Below, piece by piece: positions 10,964-22,807 of a DNA stretch of 64,000 nt. The stretch is taken from contig JAEOAD010000030.1 in assembly GCA_036365145.1 (NCBI GenBank), positions 11,687,001-11,751,000 on the forward strand, read 5' to 3'. The notes beneath the pieces are model-generated. The model was not told the origin of the DNA, did no database searches, and was given only the letters and a program-made list of their open reading frames with translations. Within the stretch, counting starts at the first letter, position 1; every line of letters starts with the position of its first letter. Source of the DNA: Orientallactaga sibirica. Lineage: Eukaryota; Chordata; Mammalia; Rodentia; Dipodidae. The position numbers and the translations under genes are program-made.

Positions 10964-12590
10964 TTTTTTGACTTTTTTTATTGACAACTTCTATACTTAC
11001 AGACAAAAAAAACCCATGATATTTCCCTCCCCTTCTCCCATTCCCCTTCAGAACTCCATTCTCCGTAATATCCCCTCCCTCTCTCCATTAGTCTCGCTTT
11101 TCATTGAATGTCATAATATTTTTCTTCTACTATGAGGGTCTTGTGAAGGTATTGCTAGGCACTGCAAGGTCATGGATATCAAGGTCAATTTCTGTCTGGA
11201 CAGTTGCATTGTAAGGAGTCATACCCTTCCTTTGGCTCTTACATTCTTTCTGTCCCCTCTTCAGTAATGGAACCTGAGCCTTGGAGGGTGTGACAGAGAT
11301 GTTTCAGTGCTGGGCACTCTTCCATCTCTTCTTTTCAGCACTATGTTGCCTTTTGGGTCATCCCAGTGGTCTGAAAAGAGAAGCTTCTCTAACCAGAAGT
11401 GAGAGTAGCATTAATATGTGAATATGAACATTAAGTGCAGTGCTTTTAGGACAGCTTGGTGGGAATAATATATACATTTAGCCAGACAAGAGCACGTTTT
11501 ATTCCCCGAAGGCTCATGTCCTCCCCTGCCATAGAATTTTGCTTAGTTTTTTCCGTACCAGTCCCATAGAGAGCACCTTTAGTCCAATTATGGAGCAGTT
11601 GGTTTCCTCAAGAGCAGACATGCCACTATTGCATCCGTTCAGTCATTGGACCTGTCTGGCGAAACTTGAGTTTTCCAGTGTCCATTGTTTTCACTGCTGA
11701 TGTCTCATGTATGGCTGCATGCAGTGCAGCTTTTTCCAGCTTTCAGTTGGCTGGTCTACAGGGAGAAGGTTTTCTGCTCAGCACCAGCTTGCTTTCTCAG
11801 TGACCTTGCCTCTCAGGCAAGAGATGTCTTCAGCAATAGGGTCTTACCATCTGTTTCTCAAGGGAAACCAAGGGCCTTGGCAATAGCCTTTAATGTTTTG
11901 GAGGCTACCAGGACCTCCTTGGCCAAAAACTCACTGGAAGGTATTCCATCCCAGGCACTGATGATTTTCTAGTAACAGTCTATAGCTTCTGGATGTGACA
12001 TTATTCAAAAAAGTAGGTTTACATAAGTCTTATTCAGACTATCTTGACTTTAGATTGACCCTTCCCCTGCCCTTCTTTTACGCATTCTCTTCCCATGGCC
12101 TTGCTTAGGCCTTTCCCCTCCCTGTAATCTTTTCTTCTACTTACATATATACAATACCATCCACTTAAGTCCTTCCCTTTCCTCCCTCCCTTATATCCTT
12201 TTACCAGCTTACTGGCTTCTGGTACTGATTTTTGGTTCCAGTTCACACACAAGTCTATACATTTGTAGCTAGTTTCTACATATGAGAGAGAACATGTGAC
12301 ATTTGGCTTTCTGAGCCTGGGTTACCTCACTTGGTATAGTCCTTTCCAGTTCCATCCATTTCCCTGCAAATTTCATAATTTCATTTTTCGTTACCACTGA
12401 ATAGAACTCCATTGTATTAATGTACCACATCTTTATTATCCATTCATCTGGGGAGGGTCATCTAGGCTGGTTCCATTTCGCAGCTATTGTGAATAGAGTA
12501 GCAATAAACATGGTTGTGCAAGTATCTCTATGGTAGTGAGAAAAGTCCTTTGGATATATGCCTAGGAGTGCTATAGCTGGATCATATGGT
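10964..12590 (-). mobile_element. 5'-truncated L1, lineage B, copy 1
   Basis: The minus strand carries the C-terminal part of L1 ORF2 (about 12590-12240; CPSTDEWIIKMWYIYT-type sequence) followed by a long 3' UTR ending in an A-rich tail at 10964-10980. A target-site duplication of 18 bp with one mismatch flanks it: CAAAGCAGGCATTCTTTT at 10946-10963 and CAAAGCAGACATTCTTTT at 12591-12608. This proves a single retrotransposition event. Its 3' UTR is unrelated to that of the L1s at 1, 22 and 26 kb. Confidence 0.93.
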
Positions 12591-12734
12591 CAAAGCAGAC
12601 ATTCTTTTCCAAACTGGAAAGGACATACATTTTTCTCTTCCATCCCCTTCCCACCCACAACATGGCCAACTGAACCTAGATTGTACTTTGCCAATAAAAT
12701 CATAGACTTCAAGGATGCAATGATGACGATTAAT

Positions 12735-12946
12735 TTTTTTAGAGAGAGAACAAGAGAGAATTGGCATGCCAAGGCCTCAGCCACTGCAATTAAACTCCAG
12801 ACACTTCCACCACCTAGTGGGCATGTGCGACCTTGCAGTTGCCTCACCTTTGTCCATCTGGCTAAGGTGGATCTGGAGAGTAGAACATGGGTCCTTAGGC
12901 TTCTCAGCCAAGTGCCTTAACAGCTTAGCCACCATCCCTTCAGCCT
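12735..12946 (-). mobile_element. tRNA-derived SINE, diverged
   Basis: Reverse orientation, ending in CCATCCCTTCAGCC at the high end and (GA)-rich sequence at the low end. An imperfect duplication of about 11 bp (ATTAATTTTTT) lies on both sides. Confidence 0.8.
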
Positions 12947-12949
12947 GAA

Positions 12950-15000
12950 AATTAATTTTTAAGTTTGAATTTTTGCTTAGAAAAGTTCATGTTGATGGTA
13001 AGCACAGAAATGACTGTCTCTCTCCTGTGTTGGATCTCCTTGCTTCCCTTTTGGTCCTGTTGGCATTCACATGCTGCTACAGTCAGTGGGGTAGAGAAAT
13101 CTCTAGGCCTATATAATTGGGTGATCTGGGGGAGGACAAGCTCTCAGCACTCTAGTGGTGCTTACATAGAAGGCCTGAGTCTTTATTCCTCAGGATCCAC
13201 TTCTCAGCACACCAGCATGGATCTGTCTCAGGCTCTTCATTTTGACATGAGGGCAGCCATTACAACTGTTGTGGGCTCACCTGCTTCTATTCTATATTAG
13301 CACATGGGTGATGGAATTAGCACAGGAGTTAAGCCCTCATTATTCTGTGGGAAGATGAAGCCTCTGAGCTGATGTCACTGCTTGTGGTCCTATGAGACTA
13401 GACTAGGCACAGTCAGGTCTATCAGGTCACACATAGCATCTCTGCCTTCCTTTGCTGGACAAGGAAATGAGTAGACTTTTTACTCATATACTTCCTCATG
13501 CTCATAGTCAGCTAACTTTGTCCCACAATAAAGCTCCCAGAGCAACAAGCATTTGTGACACATCTCTTGGAATCACAGCTCTTTGTGACACATCTTTTCT
13601 ATTCTGTGTGAAGCCATCAGCTTTCTAATACTTTCATTATGGTAAAGTGGCTGGGGCAATGGTATGCCAACAATAGCTGCATAACTATCCCAAGACTGGC
13701 AATTTTCTACATTCTCTAGGCACTGTTGTGTTATTCCCAACAAACATTCCAGATACTCCTTCCCCATCCTTATGATCTATGTGCCTGTTGTTCTGCATTC
13801 TTGAGCCATGCTCAGTGTCATGGTAGTCCATCAGATATATGTTAATGTCATTGACCCTTAAGTAGCAAGCATCAGACTCTAATCCATTTTCTTCTAGTTC
13901 CTATGCTTCTTTTTAAGTTCATGATTATAAAATAAAACACAAGGGAAAGGCAGTACCTAGTAGATTCAATGGATGAAGTGTAGAAATGTTGATGGAGGGT
14001 GACATTGATCTCCCCCAACAATGACATCCAAGGCTCAGAATCTTTCTATGCTGTCCATGAGAGAATAATGAGAATATCTGGTTAGATCCATATGATGAGG
14101 AATGAATATCAATAATGGGGCCACATACTTGTAGGTAAGTATGCCACTATTGAGTTCTCTAACTAGACTCCATTTATTTATTTTTCTTGTTGAAAACTTT
14201 GCAACATCCATGAGACATTGTTAATTAAGTGCTGCAAAGCAAAAGGGTTTCGCTCCTAATCATTACCATGGTAGTTGGGTTCTATCTTTCTTAACCTCAG
14301 GATGAAGGGTCATATTCTTGGACTGTCCATGCATTGTCTTCTTAGGCATGAACCTGCTATTATGAAAATAGCATTCAGGTTTTAGACATTAAGCACAGAA
14401 TATCTTGTTCACTGATTCTGCTCTGTGTTTCTGAGGCAGAAACCATTCTGGTTCTGTGTATTTGTAGATAGCCACATCCTCTCCTGAATTTGGAAGGAGT
14501 GTTTGCCAGAGTCTGCTCTTCAGGGCTGTGGGAGAGGTCTATGGCCAGAAAGGAGTTTCCCCAGAAAGTTGCCAGGGCAGCTTTAGGAAGGAAAACAGTA
14601 CCTAGCAAGGATAAAACAGTGTTTGCTTATGAGCACCTTTGATACTAAACCATACACTTTCTAAGGCTGTAGGGCCTCTAGGTAGTCTAGGTTAAGTGCT
14701 TACAGTTGAAGCCAGAAAGGATGCTAATTGGCAAGGGATGCCAAGGCAAAGGCATTGTTGATAGAAATGTAACACCAAGTGCTGTGCCAACTATCAAAGC
14801 ACACTCTGATAGAGGTCTGACTTTGGGCTTATATATATTAGAAACCTCAGTGTAAATATTGCTGAAATCTTTTGCTTGTCTCACGTAAAGAAAACCATAT
14901 TTAAAATGCTCCAGATATGGAAAGATTCTGTGGGTAATCTTTTTGTGATGAAAAGGAGGTTGACCAAATGTAAATACTCACTTCTAATTTATTAGCTGTA
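12950..15000. other. unrecognised intergenic DNA
   Basis: No element could be named in this 2-kb block. The 111-codon frame at 12965-13300 and smaller frames lack any recognisable domain. A short direct repeat (TTTGTGACACATCT) occurs at about 13553 and 13581. Confidence 0.45.
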
Positions 15001-15339
15001 TTTGAACAATCAATGTTATTGAGGTATTGTTAACAGAGTACAAGAGTACAAGAGTAAAGGGTACAATTTGATGTCTTTAAAGTATACAGTCAACTCCGCT
15101 ATAGCATTAGTGCATGCCTATGAGATCACAGCCACAATTAAGATACAGGATAGTTTCATTGTCCTGGAACATTTTCTTTTATCCCTTTGAAGTTCTCTCC
15201 TCCTCTCCCTAGCCTTAAGCAACCACTGGTCTGGTTCTTGTCACAGTTGACTTGGTTTGCATTTTATGGAATTTTATCCATGGAGTACCACAGAGTATGG
15301 GCATTTTTGTACCTGGTTTCTGTCATTCAGCATTGTTAT

Positions 15340-15715
15340 TATGATGATTAATATACCCTGTCAACTCAACTGGGTTTAGAATAACCTAGGAGACATACTT
15401 TTGGGAGTGTCTGGAGGGTGTTTCCAGAGGGGAGAAAAGACCCATCTTGATGTTGGTAGCAATATTCCATGGGCTGGGAATCCATATTGAATAAAAGGGG
15501 AAAAAGACAGATCCTGATGAACACCAGTATTCATCTTTCTTTCTGACAACCAACGTGATGGAACCAGTTTTCAGACCCTATCCCTGCCATATTTATGAGT
15601 CCATGAGCCTCTCCTACCTTCCCAAACTACCTGTCAAAATAAATTTCTCCTCACTTAAGTTGCTTCTCACCAGGTATTTGGTTACAGCATTGAGAAGATG
15701 AACAGACATAATGAT
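15340..15715 (+). mobile_element. rodent LTR-like repeat, family not assigned
   Basis: The sequence from GATGATTAATATACCCTGTCAACTCAACTGG through CAAAATAAATTTCTCCTC to GGTTACAGCATTGAGAAGATGAACAGACATA resembles a common rodent non-coding repeat with a polyadenylation-like AATAAA near its end. It has no open frames and lies inside the old L1. Confidence 0.6.
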
Positions 15716-15731
15716 TTGAAGATTCATTCAT

Positions 15732-15872
15732 AGCCAGGTGTGGTGGGGCTCACATTTAATCCCAGCACTTGGGAGCCAGAGGTAGGAGGGTTGCCATGAG
15801 TTTGAAGCCACCCTGAGATTACATAGTGAATTCCAGATCAGCCTGAGTTATACTGAGACCCTACCTCAAAAA

Positions 15873-15902
<30 letters not shown>
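15732..15902 (+). mobile_element. B1 SINE with poly(A) tail
   Basis: Full-length B1: AGCCAGGTGTGGTGG at the start, TTGAAGCCACCCTGAG in the middle and ACTGAGACCCTACCTCAAAAAC before a 30-bp A run. Target-site duplications AGATTCATTCAT (15720-15731) and AGACTCATTCAT (15903-15914) flank it. Confidence 0.95.
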
Positions 15903-15905
<3 letters not shown>

Positions 15906-16184
15906 CTCATTCATGTGGTTCTAAGTATCAGTCTACTGTAAGTATCATCCCATATCCCTTTTCTTTTTTGCTCAGCAATATTCTATTATATGGCTATATC
16001 ACCATTTGTTTATAAGGACTGGTTGATATGTGATTTGTTTGTTTATAGTTTTTAGCTATTTTAAATGATGTCACTGTCAACAATCATGTACAAACCTGTG
16101 TAGACTTTTTGTTCATTTTTTTGGGATGAATACCTAGGAATAGACTAATTAGATCCTAACATATTCTTCTTCTTCTTCTTCTTT

Positions 16185-16388
16185 TTTTTTTTTTTTTGGT
16201 TTTCTTTCTTTTTTTTTTTTGTTTTTTTTTTTTTTGTTTTGTTTTGTTTTTGGAGGTAGGGTCTCACTCTGGCTCAGGCTGACCTGGAATTCACTTTGTA
16301 GTCTCAGGGTGGCCTTGAACTCACAGCAATCCTCCTACCTCTGCCTCCCAAGCACTGGGATTAAAGGCGTGCACCACCATGCCGGGCC
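16185..16388 (-). mobile_element. B1 SINE with long T-rich tail
   Basis: Reverse-strand B1 from GGCCCGGCATGGTGGTGCACGCC (read minus) to a T-rich tail of about 60 bp on the plus strand. Direct repeats ATATTCTTCTT at 16161-16171 and 16389-16399 mark the insertion. Confidence 0.95.
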
Positions 16389-16572
16389 ATATTCTTCTTT
16401 TAAGTAGATTGCCACTTAATTCTCCTCAGTGGTGTTCCTATTTTGTATTCAGCAGTGTGTGAATTCAAATTTTCCATATCACCATCAATGTTTAGCTTCT
16501 CTTTTTCATTTCCCTCATTGTTTTGCTTCATTTTTTATTTTTATTGTTTTTTTGATGCAAGCCCAACAGACT

Positions 16573-18803
16573 GCCTTTTTAAATTGACAACTTCTATAAC
16601 TACATACAAAAAATGCATGCATTTCCCTCCCCTCCCCCATTCCCCTTTAGAACTCCAATCTCCATCATATCCCCTCCCTCTGTCCATTAGTCTCTCTTTT
16701 AATTTGATGTCATCATATTTTTCTTCTATTATGAGGGTCTTGCTAAGGTATTGCTAGGCACTGCAAGGTCATGGATATCAAGGCCAATTTCTGTCTGGAC
16801 AGTTGCATTGTAAGAAGTCATACCCTTCCTTTGGCTCTTCCATTCTATCCGCCCCCTCTTCCACAATGGGCCCTGAGTCTTGGAGGGTGTGACAGAGATG
16901 TTTCAGTGCTGGGCACTCCTCCATCCCTTCTTCTCAGCACTATGTTGCCTTTTGGGTCATCCCAGTGGTCATCACCATCTGAAAAGAGAAGCTTCTCTAA
17001 CCAGAAGTGAGAGTAGCATTAATATGTGAATATGAACATTAAGTGTAGTGCTTTCAGGGCAGCTTGGTGGGAATAATACATACATTTAGTCAGATGAGAG
17101 CAGGCTTTATACCCCTAAGGCTCATGACCTCCTCTGCCAAAGACTTTTGCTTAGGTTTTTCACTACCAGTTATGTATTCCCTGCCATAGAGAGAGCCTTC
17201 AGTCCAATTATGGAGCAGTTGGTTACCCCATGAGTAGACATGCCACTATTGCACCCGTTCAGTCATTGGGCCTGTATGGCCAAACTTGAATATTCATTGT
17301 CCACTGTTTTCATACTGATGACTTCTGTCTCCCATATGGCTGCATGCAGTGCAGCTTTTTTCAGCTTTCAGTTGGCTGGTTTACAGGGAGAAGGTTTTCT
17401 GCTCAGCACCAGCTTGCTTTCTCAGTGACCTTGCATCTCAGGCAAGAGATGTCTTCAGCAATAGGGTCTTACTATCTATTTCTCAAGGGAAACCAAGGGC
17501 TTTGGCAAAAGCCTTTAATGTTTTGGAGGCTACCAGGACCTCCTTGGCCAACAACTCACTGGAAGTTATCCCATCCCAGGCACTGAAAATATTCCAGTAA
17601 CAGTCTACAGCTTCTAGATGTGACATTATTCAAAAAAGTAGGTTTACATAAGTCTTATTCACACTATCTTGAATTTAGATTGACCCTCCCCCTGCCCTTA
17701 TTTTACGCATTCTCTTCCCATGGCCTCACTTAGGCCATTCCCCTCCCTGTAATCTGTTATTCTACTTACATATGTGCAATACCATCCACTTAAGTCCTTC
17801 CCTTTCCTCCCTCCCTTATATCCTTTTACCAGATTACTGGTTTCTGGTACCAATTTTTGGTTCCAGTTCACACACAAGTCTATACATTTGTAGCTAGGAT
17901 CCACTTATGAGAGAGAACATGTGACGTTTGGCTTTCTGAGCCTGGGTTACCTCACTTAGTATAATCCTTTCCAGATCTATCCATTTCCCTGCAAATTTCA
18001 TAATTTCATTTTTCTTTACTGATGAATAGAACTCCATTGTATAAATGTACCACATCTTTATTATCCATTCATCTGTGGAAGGACATCTAGGCTGCTTCCA
18101 TTTCCTAGCTATTGTGAATAGAGCAGCAATAAACATGGTTGTGCAAGTATCTCTAAGGTAGTGAGAAGAGTCCTTTGGATATATGCCTAGGAGTGCTATA
18201 GCTGGATCATATGGTAAATCTATTTCTAGCTGTCTCAAGAACCTCCACACTGATTTCCACAATCACTGCACCAGATTACATTCCCACCAACAGTGTAGAA
18301 GTGTTCCTCTTTTTCCTCATCCACGTCAACACTTATTGTCATTTGTTTTCTTGATGGTAGCCATTCTGACAGGAGTAAAATGGAATCTCAAAGTGGTTTT
18401 AATTTGCATTTCCCTGATGGCTAAGGATGTGAACACTTTTTTTGATGTTTATATGCCATCTGTATTTCTTCTTCTGACAATTCTCTATTTAGTTCCATAG
18501 CCCATTTTTTAACTGGGTTGTTTGGATTCTTATTATTCTGTTTTTTAAGTTCTTTGTATATTCTGAATATTAATCCTCTAACAGATGTATAGCTGGTAAA
18601 GATTTTCTCCCATTCTGTAGCTTGTCTCTTTGCTCTATTCAGTGTCCTTTGCTGTACTAAAGCTTTGTAATTTCATGAGGTCCCAGTGGCTGATTAGTGG
18701 TTTTATTCCCTGAGCAATTGGGGTTATATTCAGAAAGTCCTTGCCTATGCCAATATGTTGAAGGGTTTCCCTACCTTTTCCTCTAGCAATTTCAGAGTTC
18801 CAG
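16573..18803 (-). mobile_element. 5'-truncated L1, lineage B, copy 2
   Basis: It has the same 3' UTR as the copy at 10.96 kb but extends further into ORF2 (about 17900-18800). A 122-codon piece of the ORF2 C-terminus is readable at 18262-17894 on the minus strand (LLGIYPKDSSHYLRDTC, then MWYIYTMEFYSS). Short breaks separate this from the upstream ORF2 sequence. Clear target duplications were not seen. Confidence 0.9.
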
Positions 18804-18809
18804 GCCTGC

Positions 18810-18941
18810 TTTGCTTTTTTGTTATTTTTTTAAGTTAGCATTCAAAATTATGTGCTTCATTATGACATCTTCATGCACATTGACATATGATATTATTAAG
18901 ATATATGGATTCTTCTTAAAGTGTAAATTCATATAAGTTGT

Positions 18942-18990
<49 letters not shown>
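18810..18990. repeat. L1-like 3' fragment followed by (TA)n
   Basis: Positions 18830-18900 (TTAGCATTCAAAATTATGTGCTTCATTATGACATC) recall the terminal part of old rodent L1s. 18942-18987 is a pure (TA)n array. A similar L1-like phrase occurs at 59137-59195. Confidence 0.5.
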
Positions 18991-19890
18991 TCTATATATT
19001 ACAAATAATACTAGAGATTTTTGGCTTTTAGTTACTAGAGATTTTTCTACCTACCTTTCCCTTTTCTTCTCTTATACTTTATTAAATCAGACACTTAGGA
19101 GGAAAATTTCATACTCCTATAGTTCTAAGGAGACCTTTAAGCTACTATAGTTAACAAATGATAACACTTTTAGTGTCCTAATTAGAAAAAGAAACACCTA
19201 TTTCTTCAATATCTGAGTTACAGCTGGGAAGAGGAAGAGGGAAAACAAGATCAAAATTTATGTGGGGGAGAAGAGCTAGGTTGCAATGTGGCAACTTTCA
19301 TACTGATGCTAATTATGCATACTTATATTATTATCTTGAAACCATAGTGCCACACAGGATGTCGAAGGCTGGCAGCTGAGTTAAGCCACGCCATGCCTGC
19401 TAATCTCTAGGATGTTTTCCTCCATGTTTTCACCCTCCTTTAATGTGGCCATGTTAGCAGAAGTCTTCTAGGAGATACAGGGTCAGAGGAAGAAAGAGCA
19501 GTTGTGATGTATTCTAATTTTCTGTCTTGCCTCCTGGGCCCTGCTGATGCCCACTAATACCTGTCTTGTGAAATAATCAACTGCAAAGCTGCTGCAGTAA
19601 AGTGGGGGGACCATGAGGGATTAGGCATGGGTAGAATGGTCACTGAAGTACCATCTGGTCACAGAAAATTCCCTGGGAAGTCTTGAGATAAGTGTGATCT
19701 AGCATTGAAGAATTTCTGGAGCTTCAATGAAGGTGAATGTACCAAATAAGAAAAGGAGAGGAGAGGGGAGGAGAAAAGAGAGAGACTTTTATTATCCAAA
19801 GAAAACTTTCTGAAAATATGAAAAGCATATAAACAAAATTCCTCTTTTGAAAAATATGCCATATTAGTAGTAAAAAAAAAATTAGACAAT
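18990..19890. other. nothing recognised
   Basis: Intergenic DNA without supported features. Confidence 0.5.
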
Positions 19891-19894
19891 GATA

Positions 19895-20245
19895 AAAAGG
19901 ATCATGATGTAAGTGGTTCCAATCCTGGCACTGGTGGGAGGTGGTGGAACCTTTTAAGAGATGTGAACTAATGGGAAATACTCTGGTCATTAACAGTGTA
20001 CTCTTTAAGATGACTGTGGAACTTCAGAGCTTTCCTCATTCTCTTTCATTTCTTGACCATGAGGTGACTGGGTTTGCTCTGGGATATACTTCTACCATAT
20101 TGTGCTGCTTTGTCACAGGCCCCAAAGAAAGGAAGCCAATTAACTATGGGCTGGAACCTCTGAAACTGTGATACAGAACCCTTTTCTCTTTATAATTTGA
20201 ATATCTTAGGTATCTATCACAGGAAAGGGAACCTGACATATTAGT
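19895..20245 (+). mobile_element. MaLR-like LTR remnant
   Basis: The order of motifs (GGGAGGTGGTGGAACCTTTTAAGAG, CCATGAGGTGACTGGGTTTGCTCTG, GGCTGGAACCTCTGAAACTG, TTTGAATATCTTAGGTATC) matches a common mammalian non-autonomous LTR type. It is diverged and non-coding. Family is uncertain. Confidence 0.55.
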
Positions 20246-20424
20246 TATTGACCTTTGCACTCTACTACAGTGGCATTTTGGTCAGGAAGTGCCAGCATTG
20301 TGGGAACGTCCTGTGGCACCTGATATGTGGGTACCATCCATACACTCTTATCTAAATCTCATCCTGTGTAGGTGGGCATGGCAAAAGGGGAGAACAAGGC
20401 TGGTGTGAAAGCAGGAACCTGGTT

Positions 20425-20555
20425 CAGCTGCTTCCTACCTCAGTTTCCCTGAACTTCAGTTATTTACCTGTGATATAGCAATGATGCATCCTTACCAAAG
20501 GGCTTCTGTGAAGACCACAATGATACCATAGTCAGCACACTCAATAAAAGTAAGC
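20425..20555 (-). mobile_element. MIR remnant
   Basis: The reverse-orientation MIR phrase ACCTCAGTTTCCCTGAACTTCAG, then AGGGCTTCTGTGAAG, then CAGCACACTCAATAAAAG follows the MIR consensus order. Diverged. Confidence 0.6.
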
Positions 20556-20559
20556 TTTT

Positions 20560-21950
20560 GGTTACAATAATTTCATATTTTTCCTGTTTGAAATAATGTT
20601 CATGAAAATCCAGTTCTGAACAATCTCATCATATATCTTCAAGGACATACTGGGAAAATAGGACAATAAAAGAAAATCCTTCTGGATGTCTTTTACTGCT
20701 ATTGTTCTGATTAGTAGCAGTCTTGCTGTTTGCAGATGGCCACTTGAAGGAGAAAGATCTTGGCTCACAAAAGGTTGATTCTTTCCCTTCAAACACAAAA
20801 GCCTAGCATATTGCAGCTATCCTCCTTTTAGATTTCATTCTATCTCATAGAATTGCACCATACCCAGTCTTCTCTCTTGAAAAGTCCCCATGTAGTTCTG
20901 CAGTACACTCTGTGATGAATTTTGTTACCAAAGATCCCTGAGGTTTCTATGCCTCCAGTTTCTGTTTTCCCAACTGGCTATTCTCAGGCTGGCAAGAGGG
21001 AACTGACTTAACTCCAGAAAAATTTAAACTTCTTGAAAGATTAAATGACCATGAGCACTCCAACAGACCATCTGCAGTGCTCTTCGTTAAGGCCAGATTT
21101 ATGTTTTATTTAGAAATGTGATGATGGTTTTCTGCAGCTTCCTATGTGATTGTGACATCTATCACAAGTTGTTCTGTAGTTGCCAACAGAAAGGCCATTT
21201 TCCTTATCATCCCTTCTTCCTGGTGATGCTTGGATCTCTTGCTGCTTTTTGGGTGGTTGTGGCTTCCAGAACTCTACCTGCTCTCGTAAACATATGATCT
21301 TTGAACTCCCTTGATGATTATTCCCATGATGTTTAACATGTAAGACTAAAATAGCAAGATGAAGTCTGGAGCATTTTCCAGTGAGATACAATCAAGTGAC
21401 GTAACTGAATTATTCTTGGTTATCTTGCAGATACCGGTGTGACCAGATGTCTACAAATGGTGATGAGATCATTTCCAGTCACCTTTTAATCTGTTGGCAG
21501 AAGGTTTCTAAAGGCTTCTTGGGACTTTTTTCTCCCTTGAGCCAAAAGCAGCCAGTGGTATTGAAAACTTTGTATATTGGATTGTTCTTTTGACTTTTAC
21601 AAGATTCATTTCCTTTTCTTTCTCCATTTCAGTCTTTTATATTAGAGAAGGAGCATAGCTCTTCTTTTTCAGAGTGGTTGCTAATAAGGAAACGTCTTTG
21701 TTTATAGGCTCCTAACAAATGGTAGCAGCTGAAAGACAAATATGGTGTGTTTGCAGGAAGGGTGGACAGAGGCCAGTAATTAGCAGCTTCCAGCACAAAG
21801 ACTCACAATGAGGCCTTTGAGAGGCTTGGCTGGAATTCTGCTTCTATCAATTGCTTGATAGAATTCAAAAAGGTGTTTGCCTCACGCTTCCAGTTACACA
21901 TTTATTTCCACAAATCGGCCAGGTTCCATAACTTGACAAGACCAGAGGTA
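20560..21950. other. nothing recognised
   Basis: Unique-looking DNA. The open frame at 21391-21110 (minus, 93 codons) has no recognisable domain. Confidence 0.5.
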
Positions 21951-21956
21951 GCACAG

Positions 21957-22245
21957 TCTTTTTATTATTATTATTATTATTTATTTTAATTTAACATTCA
22001 TGTTGGTGCCTCTGGTATCCTCCTCCCTGACCTCCTCCTCATTGGGGAATGTGGGTTGTGCATTATGGCGGTAGCCAACAGTTATGGGGCAGAGGTAAAG
22101 TCTCTGTGCATAATGACCCAACTTGTGGCTCTAACACTTTTTCCGCCCCCTCTACCGCGAATTTCCCTGAGCCACGTTGGGATCATTTTAGTTCTACTTC
22201 AGTGATGAGGTTTTGGGAGTCTCTGTGTCTCTGGATATCAGCACA
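21957..22245 (-). mobile_element. L1 3' end (lineage A), severely 5'-truncated
   Basis: It is the reverse complement of the last 280 bp of the lineage-A 3' UTR also seen at 26480-26760: GACCTCCTCCTCATTGGGGAATG near the tail and GGGAGTCTCTGTGTCTCTGGATATC at the truncated end. The tail appears as (TTA)n at 21959-21982. Confidence 0.88.
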
Positions 22246-22549
22246 GTCTTTTTATGTCTCAGACAGATGTATGCTTCATGGATGCCCCAGATTCATTTAC
22301 AAAACACTATTCTTGTATCTCCAAGGCAGAGGCTAGAATGTCACAAATCAATGTAGGGAAGCCATGGGTAGGCATATCCGCATATCCATGTCCACCTTTC
22401 TTTGTCCCTTTATTTGGGGAGATTTAGTCCAGTTTATTTATTTGTTTGTTTGTTCTAAGCAGGATGGTTGTGGCGAGGCTGAAGTTTAGGAAAGTTTTAT
22501 GCAAAGAAAAAAGGATACTAGTGCCCATGTAACCCCAGTATATAAGTGG

Positions 22550-22718
22550 GTGCTATGATTTGAACGTGTTCTCCAAAGTCCATGTGTTAGAACTTAATCC
22601 CTAATGAAACAGTATTGAAAGGAAGGTGTCTAGGACATGAATGATTTACCTTATAACCTGAATGGATTAATGCCATAATTGTGGGGGTGGGCTCCTGATA
22701 AAAAGGTGTTTCAGCCAA
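22550..22718 (+). mobile_element. MLT1-like LTR fragment
   Basis: GTGCTATGATTTGAACGTGTTCTCC, then CCATGTGTTAGAACTTAATCCC, then GAATGGATTAATGCCATAATTG and GGGCTCCTGATAAAAAGG follow the 5' half of the MLT1 consensus. It is non-coding. Confidence 0.7.
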
Positions 22719-22807
22719 TCAGTGACTCTCTCTTACTCACACTTCTCAACACAACACAACACAGGAAGTAAACCCTCACCAGATATAGCCTTTGATCAGC
22801 CTTTCAC

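Larger units (their letters stand above)
15005..16500 (-). mobile_element. old mammalian L1 (L1M-type) 3' segment, interrupted three times
   Basis: Positions 15005-15335 resemble the reverse complement of L1M 3' UTR (GTATACAGTCAACTC..., AAGCAACCACTGGTCTG). Positions 15905-16185 and 16390-16500 continue into ORF2 C-terminal sequence (GGGATGAATACCTAGGAATAG; TTGCCACTTAATTCTCC). Three insertions, at 15340-15715, 15733-15903 and 16185-16388, account for the gaps. Confidence 0.7.

Noticed and set aside
12965..13300. 111-codon plus ORF as a gene
   Set aside because: No recognisable domain, splice context or coding-like composition.
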